Notes under the pieces: model-generated
Databases searched by the model: none
What the model saw: only the letters and a program-made list of their open reading frames with translations
Told to the model about the DNA's origin: nothing
NCBI GenBank assembly: GCA_036365145.1
Contig: JAEOAD010001413.1
Span: 2,170,001-2,234,000, forward strand
Length of the DNA stretch: 64,000 nucleotides
Direction of reading: 5' to 3'
Source: Orientallactaga sibirica
Lineage: Eukaryota > Chordata > Mammalia > Rodentia > Dipodidae
In this document: piece after piece, positions 24,908-37,900 of the stretch
Numbering within the stretch: the first letter of the stretch is position 1
Layout of the letters: the number at the start of each line of letters is the position of its first letter
Translations under genes and position numbers: made by a program

Positions 24908-27900
24908 GACTAGGGATATAGCCCAGTGGTAAAGAACTTGCTGCTTAGTAGAAGAGATCTCCAAGTTCAATATCTCTAATACTCCCCCTCCCCCGCCACA
25001 CACACACAAAGTAGATTTCGGACGCCACTACCTTGGTTTAATGTCATTGTCTTCCCAGCTGTTCATAAACTCCTGCTCATCCAGGGCTAGTTCATCAGTG
25101 GGCATCATTAGTTCATCCTCTTCCTCATCGTTAAAGTTTCCACACACCCCGCAGACCTGGGGGACAGAGAGGAGGAGTAGGGAGGGCTAAGGGCTGTTTT
25201 TGTGTGTGCTGAGGACAGAACCCAGGGCTTCAGGTATGCTATGCAGATGAAGTGCTTTACCACTGAGTTATAACCCCAGACTCTTCTTTTTATTTATAAT
25301 TACTGTTATTGTTGTCGTTTTTGGTTTTTCGAGGTAGGGTTTCACTCTAGCACAGGCTGATCTGGAATTCACTCTGTAGTCTCAGGGTGGCCTCAAACTC
25401 ACAGAGATCCTCCTACCCCTGCCTCCCAAGTGCTGGGATTAAAGACGTGTGCCACCATGCCCGGCCTACTGTTTTTTTTTTGTTTTGTTGTTGTTGTTTG
25501 TTTTTAAGACACTTTCCTGTGAATCCCAAGGACCCAAGTTTGATTCCCCAGTACCCACGTTAAGCCAGATGCATAAGGTGAAGCATCTTGTTTTTTTTGA
25601 AGTGGCTAGAGGCCCTGCTGTGCCCATTCTCTCCCTATTTGCCTCTTTCTTTCTCTCAAATAAAGAAAAAAAAATTTTTTTTTTTGTTTTGGTTTTTCGA
25701 GGTAGGGTCTCACTCTGGCTCAGGCTGACCTGGAATTCACTATGTAGTCTCAGGGTGGCCTCAAACTCTCAGCAATCCTCCTTTCTCTGCCTCCCAAGTG
25801 CTGGGGTTAAAGGCATGCGCCATCATCCAGGCTATTTTTATTTTTTTGAGACGGTCTTTCTATAATCCAAGCTGGCATGGAACCCCCGCCCCCTTCTTCC
25901 TGCCTCAGCCTCCTGAGTGCTGGGATTACAGGAGTATGCCACCACTCCTGTCTCTAACGTGCATTTTGGACCTCCCTTTTGCCCATCCTGCGTAGCAAAG
26001 AACTCTCAGTAGCCTTCCTCCACACTGTGTGGGGGGAGCTGTGTCAGAAGGGGGATGCCGCTGGATCCCTCAAGGTCCCCCCACCCCCAACAAAGCCAAG
26101 TTCTTTTCCATCTTACCTTTCCAGAACTCGTTTCAGAGACTCTGATCTTTAAGAAGTGACTGCCGTCAAATACGAGTTGCGCTTCATTCCGAAACATGAC
26201 CATGGTGTATGTGCTTCTGGCTGTAATGTTGACCCCTGGGATCTGGGTTGTGACAGGAAGGCTAACCAGCTTGTCATTGATCTGAAGAGGAAGGTGGTAC
26301 CCATGAGTAAATGCGAAGAGCAGAGTGATGGCTCTCTCCAGGGTCTGCTCGGCCCTCGCAGCCCTGTCACTGCACCCAGCTCACCAGGACTCGGTGGTTC
26401 TTCCGCAGGGTGATGTGGAACTCGGAGATCTCAAAGTAGACCTCGTGGACGTAGAATGTGCTGTTTTCATCTTGAAGCTCCTCGGTCTTGGCGCTGATCT
26501 TGTAGAAAGGCAGATTGATGCTGGGGTGACAAACTTTGACCAGAACATAAGTGCTTGAGCTGTGGATAGGGTGACTAATGCCATCAAAACTCACAAAGTA
26601 GGACTTCTCTGAGAGCTGGCATACGCCCATGCCTGCAGGAGGGGAGAGAGAGGGAGAGAGAGAGAGCGTGCAAGGTGGCTGAGGGAACATCAGTAAGTCT
26701 CTAGGGATATGTATAGTCCTGCCTTCTCTGTGGTTTGCCAGGAAGTCCCAAGGGAGAAGGACCATGTTCGAGAAACTAAAGCCCAAGGGTCTGCTTGGCA
26801 TGAGGCTTGAGGGCAGAGAGAATATGATTCCTACAGCAAGGGATTTACAATATGCCACATAAGAGTCGGGCATGGTGGCACATGCCCGTATTCTTAGACC
26901 TTAGGAGGTAAAGGCAGAAGGGTAAGGAGTTCAAGGCCAGCCTCGGCTATGTATGTAGCCAGTTTGAGGCCAGCTTGGGTTTCATGATAATCTACCAAAC
27001 ACATATATCAATATCTATATATCTCTCTCTCTATCTGTCTGTCTGTCTGTCTGTCTATCATCTATTTGCTGGGGAGATGGTTCAGTCAGTGAGAATCTGC
27101 ATTCAGATCCCCAGCACCTATGTAACAGCCATGCATGGTGGCACACCTGTAATCCCAGCATCGGAGAGGCGGAAGCAGGAGCAAATCCCTAGTGCTTGCG
27201 AGTGCTCCTTAACAAGCCAGACAAGCTGAAATGGTGAACTCTGTCTCTGCCTTTAATGCCAGCACTTGGAGGATCACCATGAGTTCAAGGTCACCCTGAG
27301 ACTACATAGTCAATTCTAGGTCAGCCTGAGCTAGAGTGAAATTCTATGTAAAAAAAAACCAAAAAACAAAAAACCCAAAAATATAAAAAATAAAAATAAA
27401 AAATAAGGTGAGCCGGGCGTGGTGGCACACACCTTTAATCCCAGCACTCGGGAGGAAGAGGTAGGAGGATGGCTGTGAGTTCGAGGCCACCCTGAGACTA
27501 CATAGTGAATTCCAGGTCAGCCTGGGCTAGAGTGACCTCGAAAAACAAACAAACAAAAACAAACAAACAAATACAAACAAAAAAAAAATAAGGTGGAGAA
27601 CAACTGAGGAAGACGCCCAATGTGGACCTCGCCTCCACATACACACACATGCAAGTGCACCCCCCAAAGACTTATACACACATGCACACACACATGTACA
27701 GCACTTACACTATCAAACACATGCAAACAAAGCAAAATAAAACGAGGCAAATCTTGAGCTGTCCTTCCTGACAGCATGAAGCCAGGGCTTCTACCAGAGT
27801 CCCCCCAGCTCCGGGGCATGGTGGAGGAAAGTGTGGAGACCCTTGGAAAGCGGCCCCGCCCCCGCCCCGCGTAATGAGCCCCTTTACCTGAGGTCTTACA

Positions 27901-28932
27901 GAGGAGCCGCCCATCCTGGTCCCCGCACACCTGGTTAGCCTCGCAGGAGGTTTGGCTGCAGGTGATGTTGTTGTGGATCAGGCAGGAACAGCGAGTCCCG
28001 CACGTCTTCTCAGTGTACCAGCTCTCCCCGACCTGTGGGGCATGGCCAAGAGCAGAGTCAGTAGGGACTTGGGAGTGTGGTTGTATAGCATTTCTTTTCC
28101 CTCCCTCCCTCCTTTATTCTCTCCCTCCCTCCTTCTTCCTTCCTCTGTCTTTTCTTTCTTTCTCTCTCTCTCTCTCTCTGTCCTCTCCTTCCTTCCTCCC
28201 TCCCTTCCTTTTTTTTAAAAAAAATTTTAAATTATTTTTAAATTTATTTTTGGAGAGAGAGAGAGAGACAGACAGAGAGGGAGAGGGAGACAGATAGAGA
28301 TGGGCACGCCAGCAGTCTCTCAGCTGCTGAGAACGAAATCCAGATGTGTGCGCCCCCTTATGGGCAAGTGCGGCATTGCACCCTTGCGTCACTGCATCTG
28401 GCTAAATGTGGGACCTGGAGATTGGAACCGCTGGACATTGGAACCAGCGTTCTTAGGCTTAGCAGGCAGGCGCCTTAACCACTAAGCCATCTCTCCAGCA
28501 CCCTTCCTTCCTTTTGAGGCAAGCCCAACAGACTGGACTTTTTTTTTTTTTCAAGAGAGCGAGAGCAAGAGAGTTGGTGCACCAGGGCCTCCAGGCACTG
28601 TAATTGAACTACAGATGACTGTGCCACCTTGTGCACATGTGCGACCTTGCATGCTTGCATCACCTTGTGTGTATGGCTTATGTGGGATCTGGAGAGTTGA
28701 ACATGGGTCCTTAGGCTTCACAGGCAAGCTCCTTAACTGCTAAGCCATCTCTCCAGCTTTTTTTCTTTCCTTCCTTCCCTCTTTCTTTCTCTTTATCTCT
28801 GTCTTCCTTTCTTCTTTTCTTTTTCTTTCTGCCTGTATTTCCTCCCTCCCTCCCCTTCTTTTTCTTTCTTTCTTCCTTCCCTCCTTCTTTCTTTCTTCTT
28901 CCTTCCTTTCTTTCCTCCTCTTTCTTTCTTTT

Positions 28933-28992
<60 letters not shown>

Positions 28993-31900
28993 GGGGAGGG
29001 AGATTGTTTGTGAATTTGTTTTTGCTTTTGTTTTTTCCAGACAAGGTCTTGCTATATAGCCCAGGCTGCCCTCCTTACCTTTCATGAGCCCCTTAGTGTC
29101 TGGCCTTCCTCCTTATATCAGCCCCCACCTGTACTACCCACCCCTTCTCAGGCATTGAGCCCCCCAGCACCTGGCACCTTTCTCTGCTCCCCTTGCTGTC
29201 CAGTCTCTCACCAGGTGATAGAAGCCCTCCTGGTCGATGCAGCCGCAGTGGCTGAGGGGCACACAGGAGAGTCCGCTCAGGATGTAGCCTTTCTCACATT
29301 CACAGCCCTCGACACAAGGCAAAGAGGCCTGGCAGCTTCTTGGGGTGATTAAGGTGAGACAGGTGGTTGGGCAGGGGCTTGCACAGGGGTTATAGCTGCT
29401 TCTGGGTGGGCACCTCATGGCTGAGAAAGACACAAGTGTTAAGATGAGAGTGGCATTCCCAGCTCTTGACCTTGGGTGGGGTGAAAGAGCTCCCGAGACT
29501 GCACACTTATGCCTGGAAACTGGGTTTTCTATCTTCCTTCCTTCCTTCCTTCCTTCCTTCCTTCCTTCCTTCCTTCCTTCCTTCTTTGATTCCTTCCTTC
29601 CCTCCCTCCATCCTTCCCTTCCTTATTTCTTCCATCCCTCCATCCATCTCTGTTCCTCCTTCTTCCCATCATCCCTTCTTCCTTCCATCCCTCTCTCCCC
29701 CTCTCTTTCTCTCTCCTTTACTTTCCTTTTTTATTTATTTTTTTATTTTTGGAGAGAGACATAGAGAGAGACAGACAGAGAGAGAGGGAGACAGAGAATG
29801 GGCACGCCAGCAGTCTCTCAGCCGCTGGCATGCCCATTCTCTCTCTCTCTCCTTCTCTCTGTCAAGTAAATAAATAATTTTTTGGGGAGAGAGTGTGAGA
29901 GAGAGAAAGAGAATATATGGGAGTGCTAGGGCCTCAGCCACAAATGAACTCCAGACACGTGCACGCCCTTGTGTATCTGGCTAACGTGGGTCCTGCGGAA
30001 TCGAACCTGGGTCCTTTGGCTTTGCAGGCAAATGCCTTAACCACTGAGCCATCTCTCCAGCCCTGTGTGCACATGCTTTCATTTTTCTGCTTCCATGCTG
30101 GAGTGGATTTTGAATCAAACTGTAACTCTATTAGACTCTTCTTAGAAAATGCCATATTGTTTTATGAAAATGGCTAAAATTGATACCAATGTATCAGTAC
30201 CCACATAAAGCTAGATGCACAAAGTGGCCCATGCATCTGGAGTTTGTTTTCAGTGGCTAGAGGCCCCGGTGTGTCCGTTCTCTCCTTCTCTCTTTTTCTA
30301 TTTTTTTCTCTCTCTCTGCTTGCAAATAAATATATAAAACTATATTTTAAATGGCTAAAATAGGCCAGGTGTGGTGGCCTATGCCTTTAATCACAGCACT
30401 TGGGAGGCCTAGGTAGGAGGATCATTATGAGTTTGAGACCAGCCTGGGACTACAGAGTGAGTTCTACATCAGCCTGGGCTAGAGCGAGACCAAAAAATAA
30501 ATAAATAAATAAATTTAAAAAAAGGATAAAATGGCTGGGCGTGGTGGCACACACCTTTAACCCCAGCACTTGGGAGGCAGAGGTAGGAGGATCGCCAAGA
30601 GTTCGAGGCCACCCTGAGACTACCTGGATTCCAGGTGAGACCCTGGACCAGAGTGAGAAACCCAAAAAAAAAAAAAAAAAAAAAAAAAGGATAAAATGGA
30701 CTCAGCAGTTGAGGTTCTGTCTACCATGCAGAAGAAGAGGAAAAAGAGGTCAGATAAAGTATTTGAAAAATGGCCAGGCATGGTGGCGCACGCCTTTAAC
30801 CCCAGCACTCGGGAGGCAGAGGTAGGAGGATCGCCGTGAGTTTGAGGCCACCCTGAGACTACAGAGTGAATTCCAGGTCAGCCTGGGCCAGAATGAGACC
30901 CAACCTTGAAAAACCAAAAAAATTAAAAAATAAAATAAAAAATAAAAAGTATTTGAAAAATGGAAAAGGTAGCAAATGTAATGACAAGTGTAGTTGACGT
31001 TAATTTTAAGGAAGAAATACAGCATGGCATAGTGGTTCATGACTGTAATGCCAGAACTTAGGAGGCTAAAGCAGGAGGACCATGAGTTTGAAACTAGTCT
31101 GGAATATATAGAGAGTTCAAGGCCAACCTGGGCTATGTATCAAGACCCTGTCTTTTTAAAAAGGTTTCTGTATTCTCTCTCTTTGCTTCTTTCTCTCTCA
31201 AATAAATAAATAAGTAAAATATTTTTTAAAAATCGGCCGCTGGTTAAGGCGCCTGCCTGCTAAGCTTAAGAACCCGGTTCCAATCTCCAGCAGTTCCAAT
31301 CTCCAGGTCCCACGTTTAGCCAGATGCAAAGTGACACAAGGGCACAATGCCGCACTTGACCACAAGGGGGCGCACACTTCTGGATTTCGCTCACAGCAGC
31401 TGAGAGACTGCTGGCGCGCCCATCTCTATCTGTCTCCCTCTCTGTCTGTCTCTCTCTGTGTCTCTAAAAAAAAAAAAATCAGCTGGGCGTGGTGGCGCAC
31501 GCCTTTAATCCCAGCACTCGGGAGGCAGAGGTAGGAGGATCACTGTGAGTTCGAGGTCACCCTGAGACTACATAGTGAATTCCAGGTCAGTCTGGGATAG
31601 AGTGAAACCCTACCTCTAAAAACAACAACAACAACAAAAATTGGGCTAGAGAGATGACTTAGTGTTTAAGGTGCTTGCCTGCAAAGCCAAAGGACCTAGG
31701 TTCAATTCCCCAGGACCCAAGTAAGACAAATGCACAAGGTGGCACATGTGTATGGAGTTCATTTGCAGTGGCTAGAGGCCCTGGCGTGCCCATTCTCTCC
31801 CCCTTCTCTCTCTCTGGGCCTCTTTTTTTCCCTCTCTCTCAAATGAATAAATAAAAATATTTGAAAAACGTTTCTGTTGGTCTGGAGAGATGGCTCAGTG

Positions 31901-34900
31901 GGTAAAGTGTTTGCTGTGAATGTGTGAAAACCCAAGTTTGTGCCTTTGTTTATTTAAACAAAAATTTTTAAAAATATTTATTTGCAAGCAGAGAGAGATA
32001 GAGAGAAGAGAGACACAGAGAGAGAATGAGCTTGCCAGAACCTCCAGCCACTGCAAACCAATTCCAGATGCATGTGTGACTTTGTGCATCTGGCTTTATG
32101 TGGGTACTGGGGAATCAAACCCTGGTCGTTAGGCTTTGCAGGCAATCAACTTACTGGCTAAGCCATCTTTCTAGTCCTATTTGGGTTTTTGTTGTTGCTG
32201 TCGTTTGCTTTGTTTTTCTTTTGGTTCTTTTTAACCTGGACCAAGGGTCTTGTGTTTGACCACTGAGCTAAATCCCGAAACTGAAGGACCTGAGTTCAGA
32301 TCCCAGAACCCACGTTAAATGCCTGCAATTTCAGTGCAGGGGCTCTTTCGATAGCTCGTCTAGACAAATTGGTGAGCTCCTGCTTCAGTGTGAGATCCTG
32401 TCTCAAAGTACAACATGGAGGGCTACTGGAAACCCCCACACACAGTATTACCATCTGGCCTCTACATGCACATATGTGCACTCCACATGTGCACCCACAC
32501 ACATACATACACAAAAAAAGGAAAAAATAGCCAGGTGTGGTGGCTTGCACTTTTGTTTTTTGAGAGAGAGAGAGGGAGAGAGAGAGAGAGAGAGAGAGAA
32601 TGGGCACACCAGCAGCCTCTCAGCCGCTGTAAATGAACTCCAGATCTGTGTGCCCCTTGTGGGCAAGTGTGGCATTGCGCCCTGCCTCACTTTTGCTTCT
32701 GGCTAAACGTGGGGCCTGGAGAATTGAACAGGCGTTCTTAGGCTTAGCAGGCAGGTGCCTTAACCACTAAGCCATCTCTCCAGCCCTGGTTTGCACCTTT
32801 AATCCCAGCACTTGAGAGGCACTTGAGAATTCAGAGAAAGCCTGGGACTACAGAGTGAGTTCCAGGTCAGCCTGCACTGGAGTGAGACCCTACTATCCCT
32901 AACCCCAAAAAAAGGGAAGAAAGAAGAAGAAGGAGGAGGAGGAGGAGGAGGAGGAGAAGGAGAAGAAGAAGAAGAAAAAGAAGAAGGAGGAGGAGGAGGA
33001 AGAGAAAAGCAGATGGAGGAGGCTGTGTGCAGAGAGCTAAGCAGAGGCTGGATGGGGCTGGGAGGTGGGTGACTCACGGCAGAAGGTGCTGTTGCGCCAG
33101 TCAGTCATCTGGCCTGCCTGGGAGCACAGGGACGCGTAGGCCTGCAGGGAGCGGCACAGAGCCCCGACATCACCCTGGGTGCTACACTGGCTTTGCACAC
33201 AAATGGCGAAGCTGGCCTTCGGGGACACCACCTGATGACAACTGGAGAAAGGCCCTGGAGGACAAGACAAAGTGTGGGGGTGAAATTTTAAAAAATATTT
33301 TTATTTATTTGAGAGAGAGGGAGATAGAGTGAATGGGCACATCAGGACCTCCAGCTGCTGCAAACAACTCCAGATGCATGTGCTGCCTTGTGCATCTGGC
33401 TTACATGGGGCCTGAGGAATTGAACCTGGGTCCTTTGGCTTTGCAGGCAGGTGCCTTAACTGCTAAGCCATCTCTCCAGCCCTCAACAGCCACTTCTATG
33501 GAAATCTGAATGTAGCAGTCATGGTGATGCACACTTGTAATCCAACTAGAGTAAGTTCCAGGTCAGTCTTAGCTAGAGTGAGACCCTGCTTCAAAAAACC
33601 AAAAAAAGGGGGCTGGAGAGATGGCTTAGGGGTTAAGGCGCCTGCCTCCTAAGCCAAAGAACACTGGTTCCAATCTCCAGCGGTTCCAATCTCCAGGTCC
33701 CACGTTTAGCCAGATGCAAAGTGACGCAAGGGCGCAATGCCGCACTTGACCACAAGGGGGCGCACACATCTGGATTTCATTCGCAGCAGCTGAGAGGCTG
33801 CTGACGCGCCCATCTCTATCTGTCTTCCTCTCTCTCTCTCTCTCTGTCTCTCTCCAAAAAACAAAAACAAAAACAAAAACAGGGGTCTGGGGAGATAGAT
33901 CAGTGATTATAGAGGTTTACCTCTAAATCTGTCAACCTAGATTCAATTCCTCAGGATCTACGTAAAGCCAGATGCACACATCTGGACTTTATTTGCAGTG
34001 ACAGGAGACCATGGTGTACCCATACTCTCAATCTTTCTCTCCAGTACATAAATAAAAATATTTTTAGGGTTGGAGAGATGGCTTAGCAGTTAAGGTGTTT
34101 GCCTGCAAAGCCAAAGGATCCCAGTTCTGCTCTCCAGGACCCACGTAAGCTAGCTGCACAAGGGGGTGCATGCATCTGGAGTTTGTTTGCAATGGCTGGA
34201 GGCCCTGGTGCACCCATTCTCTCTTTCTCTCTCTCTGCCTTTTTCTCTCTCTCAAATAAATAAATAAAAAATATTTTAAAAACTATTTTTAACCTCTCCC
34301 CCCAAAAAACAAAGAAGCCAGGATGATACTGAGTATAGAAGTACATGCTTGTAATTCTAGCATTCCAGAGGTAGAGGCAGAAGAACCACGAGTTCAAAGC
34401 TAGCCTTGGCTACATAATGAGTTCTAGGCCAGCCTGGGCCACAGGAGAGCTTGCCTCATCAAAAAAAAAAAAAAAAAAAAAAAAAGACAGAGGAGAAAGG
34501 GGCCAGGGAAATATCTTAATTGATAAGAACCTGGAGTTCAGGGCCTGGACAGATGGCTTAGTGGTTAAGTGCTTGCCTGTGAAGTCTAAGGACCCTGTTT
34601 CAAGGCTTGATTCCCCAGGACCCATGTAAGCCAGATGCACATGGTAGCGCATGTGTCTGGAGTTCATTTGCAGTGCTAGAGGCCCTGGCATGCCCATTCT
34701 CGCTCTCTCTCTTTCTCTCTCTCTCTCCCCCTTTCTCTGTCTCTAATAAGTAAAATCCCCAGAAGCTGTATAAAAAGCCAGGGGCAGTGACGTGCATTTG
34801 TAATTCCAATGCTGGGGAGGTAGAGACAGGTTGATGCCCGAGACTTTCTGGCCAGTCTGTCTAACCTAATTAGGCAGGTTCCATGCCAATGAGTTAAAAA

Positions 34901-37900
34901 GAGGTGGAAAAAAATAATAAATAAATTAAAATTAAAATTAGAAAATAAAATAAAAAGAAGTGGGCAGCACTGGGCATGGTGGCACACACCTTTAATCCCA
35001 GCATTTGGGAGGAAGAGGTAGGAGTATTAGTGAGTTTGAGCCCAGCCTGAGACTACATCGTGAATTCCAGGTCAGTCTGGGCTTGAGTGAGACCCTGCTT
35101 GAAACTGGTCCTTCCCCCCAAAAGAGAGAGGTAGATGGCACCTGAGGAACGACACGCAAGGTAGTCCTCTAGCCACCTTGGGCATGTGCATATATTTGTA
35201 CGTGCACATGCACACACACATGAACATACATGAACACACACAATAAAAAGGGGGAAAAGGGCTGGAGAAATGGCTTAGCAGTTAAGGCATTTGCCTGCAA
35301 AGCCAAAGGACCCAGGTTTGATTCCCCAGGACCCATGTAAGCCAGATGCACAAGGTGGTCATGTGTCTGGAGTTCATTTGCAGTGACTGGAGGCTCTGCC
35401 CCTGCCAAATAAATAATAAAATTAAATTTAAAAAAATTTATTTATTTTTATTTATTTAGTTGAGAGCAACAGACAGAGAAAGAGAGAAAGAGAATGGGCC
35501 ATCAGGGCCTCCAGTCGCTGCAAACCAACTCCAGATGCATGTGCCACCTTGTGTATCTGGTTTATGTGGGTTCTGGGGAATCAAGCCTTGAACCGGGGTC
35601 CCTAGACTTCACGAGCAAGCGCTTAATTGCTAAGCCATCTCTCCAGCCACAAAGTTTTTAAATTTTATTACTTATTTATTTTTTATTTGAGAGATACACA
35701 CACACACAGAGGGGGAGAGAACTGGCCACGTCAGGACCTCAGCCACTGAAATAGAACTCCAGACACTTGCGCCACCTAGTGGGCATGTGGGACCTTGCGC
35801 TTGCCTCACCTTTGTGCTGTTAAAAGGGGGCAGCAAACCAGAATGTACGAAGAATCTATTGCTTGAGACGCCAAGGAGGGCTGATGAGTCATAGCTCCCG
35901 TTCTGTGCTCCCACTGGCCTCCCTGCCTTTCCATCTTGTTCCATTCTTGTTCTCCCCTCTCCATGACCTGCGGGGTCTCCTGTCCTGCTTTCCCCAGGAG
36001 GAGGGTGTGGTCTTACCGACAGGGTTTGTCAGGATATCACAGTTTTTACTCCATGTGTCCTCCGTGATGTTTTCCTGGCAGCTGGAGATCTTGCCTCCCG
36101 CCAGGAAACAGCTAAACAAGGAGGGGAGGAAAGTACTTATAGAGAGGCAGAGAGAGAATGGACACGCCAGGGCCTCCAGTCACTGCAAACAAACTCCAGA
36201 TGCACACACCACTTTGTGCATCTGGCTTATGCGGATCCTGGGGAATTGAATCTGGGTGCTTTGGCTTTGCAGACAAGCGTCTTAACAGCTAAGCCATCTT
36301 TTCAGCCTTTTATTTATTTTTATGTTATTTTCTTAATTAATTAATTAATTTATTACAAAGGTTGTAGTCTTATATCCCCTTTCCCCCACTTCTAGTTTGA
36401 AACTAGGTCTCATGCATGCCAGGCTGGCCTCACACTGAGTATGTAGCTGACTACATCTTTGAACATCCGATCCTCCTGCTCCAGGCTCACGCGTGCTGAG
36501 ATTACAGCATGTGTCACTGTGCCCAGTTTGACGCAGTGCTGGGGATAGAACCTTGAGCGTGGTGCATGCAAGGCGAGCGCTCTGTCAACTGAGCCACAGC
36601 CCTGGACTTGTTGTTACAATTCTTGTCTACCAAGTTACAAGATCCCCGAGTTCCATCCCTATCCCTGAAAAGGCCAGCCTCGGAGAGAATAAGATGACAC
36701 CCAGCGGGCATTAGGGAAGACAGCACAAATGGAGCCAGGATGGTGGGTCACACAAGGAACAGTCATCAGCAAGGTTTCCCCCCAAGGCTCATGACCTGGC
36801 CCATCTACCCCCATGCTCAGCTTACCCAGGCTCAGAGGCCTCTGGTATTTTCCAAGCAATTCCCAGCTGGGAAGAGCTACCTGCTGGATTCAGGTCTGGA
36901 CGCAGGTTGTCATCCAGGCTGTTGTTGTTGTAGTTTCCTGCAGGAGAGAGAAGGGGATGGCAGAGGCGCTGTATCTTCCCCAGCTCAGGGTCTCCACCCT
37001 CCCAGCTAACAGGTAGCACCCCCTCTGCACCCCCGCCTCACTCTAGGTACTTGCACATGCAGCCTAACCCTTTCATCTTTGGAAAAAATATTGTATGTAT
37101 GTATGTATGTATGTATGTATGTATGTATGTATGTATGTATGTTTTTTAAAGTTAGGGTCTCACTCTAGGCCAGGTTTACATGGGTTCTGGGGACTCGAAC
37201 CTGGGTCCTTGAGTTTCGCAGGCAAACGCTGGCCTTGAAACTCACTACGTAGCTGTGCGTGTCCTTGAACTCTTCCTGCATTTACTTCCCACGTTTTGGG
37301 ATTTTCTAAGTTCATACTACCATGACTGGCAACTCTTTTTTTTTTTTTTTTTTTTCGAGGTAGGGTCTCACTCTGGCCCAGGCTGACCTGGAATTAACTA
37401 TGTAGTCTCAGGGTGGCCTTGAACTCACGGCGATCCTCCTACCTCTGCCTCCCGAGTGCTGGGATTAAAGGCGTGCGCCACCACGCCCGGCCTGGCAACT
37501 CTTTTGACTTCATCCCTGGTTTCCCTAGCCACCTGCCCTTGGGCCCAGAGTGCCCAAACCATTAATCACTTGACAAGTCCTTAGGACACCTCATAGGGGC
37601 AGGCATGGGGGTCCCAGCTTTCTCTGCGGGTGCTCACCACACAGTCCACAGAGCTGGCCAGCGTAGGAGGAAGGCACGATCACCTTGACCAGATGGTTCC
37701 CATCATACCAAACTTGAAGCCCAAAGTTGGTGTAGAGCAGGATAAAGGAACCACTTGGACGAATGGTCACCTGGCTCTTTGATGGCCACACAGGAAGGAC
37801 CACCCGATGACCATTTACCTGCAGAGGTGGGTGGGACAAAGTAGGGCAAGACAGGAACTTGAGACAAAGACCAAACTTTGCCTGGGAGAGAATTAGGAGA

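Larger units (their letters stand above)
33255..36016. repeat. Intron within D2 C8: SINEs
   Basis: B2-like (-) at ~33295-33483; B2-like A (+) at ~33610-33860; B2-like (+) at ~33885-34045, 34067-34262 and 34545-34750; old B1 (+) at ~34320-34465; B1 (+) at ~34970-35110; B2-like (+) at ~35258-35410; B2-like (-) at ~35455-35650; B2-like B (-) at ~35690-35820. About 200 bp before the exon is unique. Confidence 0.76.

Noticed and set aside
32918..33006. A Glu/Lys- or Ser/Pro-rich coding exon in the purine tract
   Set aside because: It is a (GAA/GGA)n microsatellite at the end of a B1, without splice sites in phase with Zan.
36875..36880. GTAGCT as donor of the D2 exon at 36881
   Set aside because: It would end the exon in phase 1 and put the following C8 exon out of frame. 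Reading on to GTAAGC restores the LGIAWK segment and the frame.
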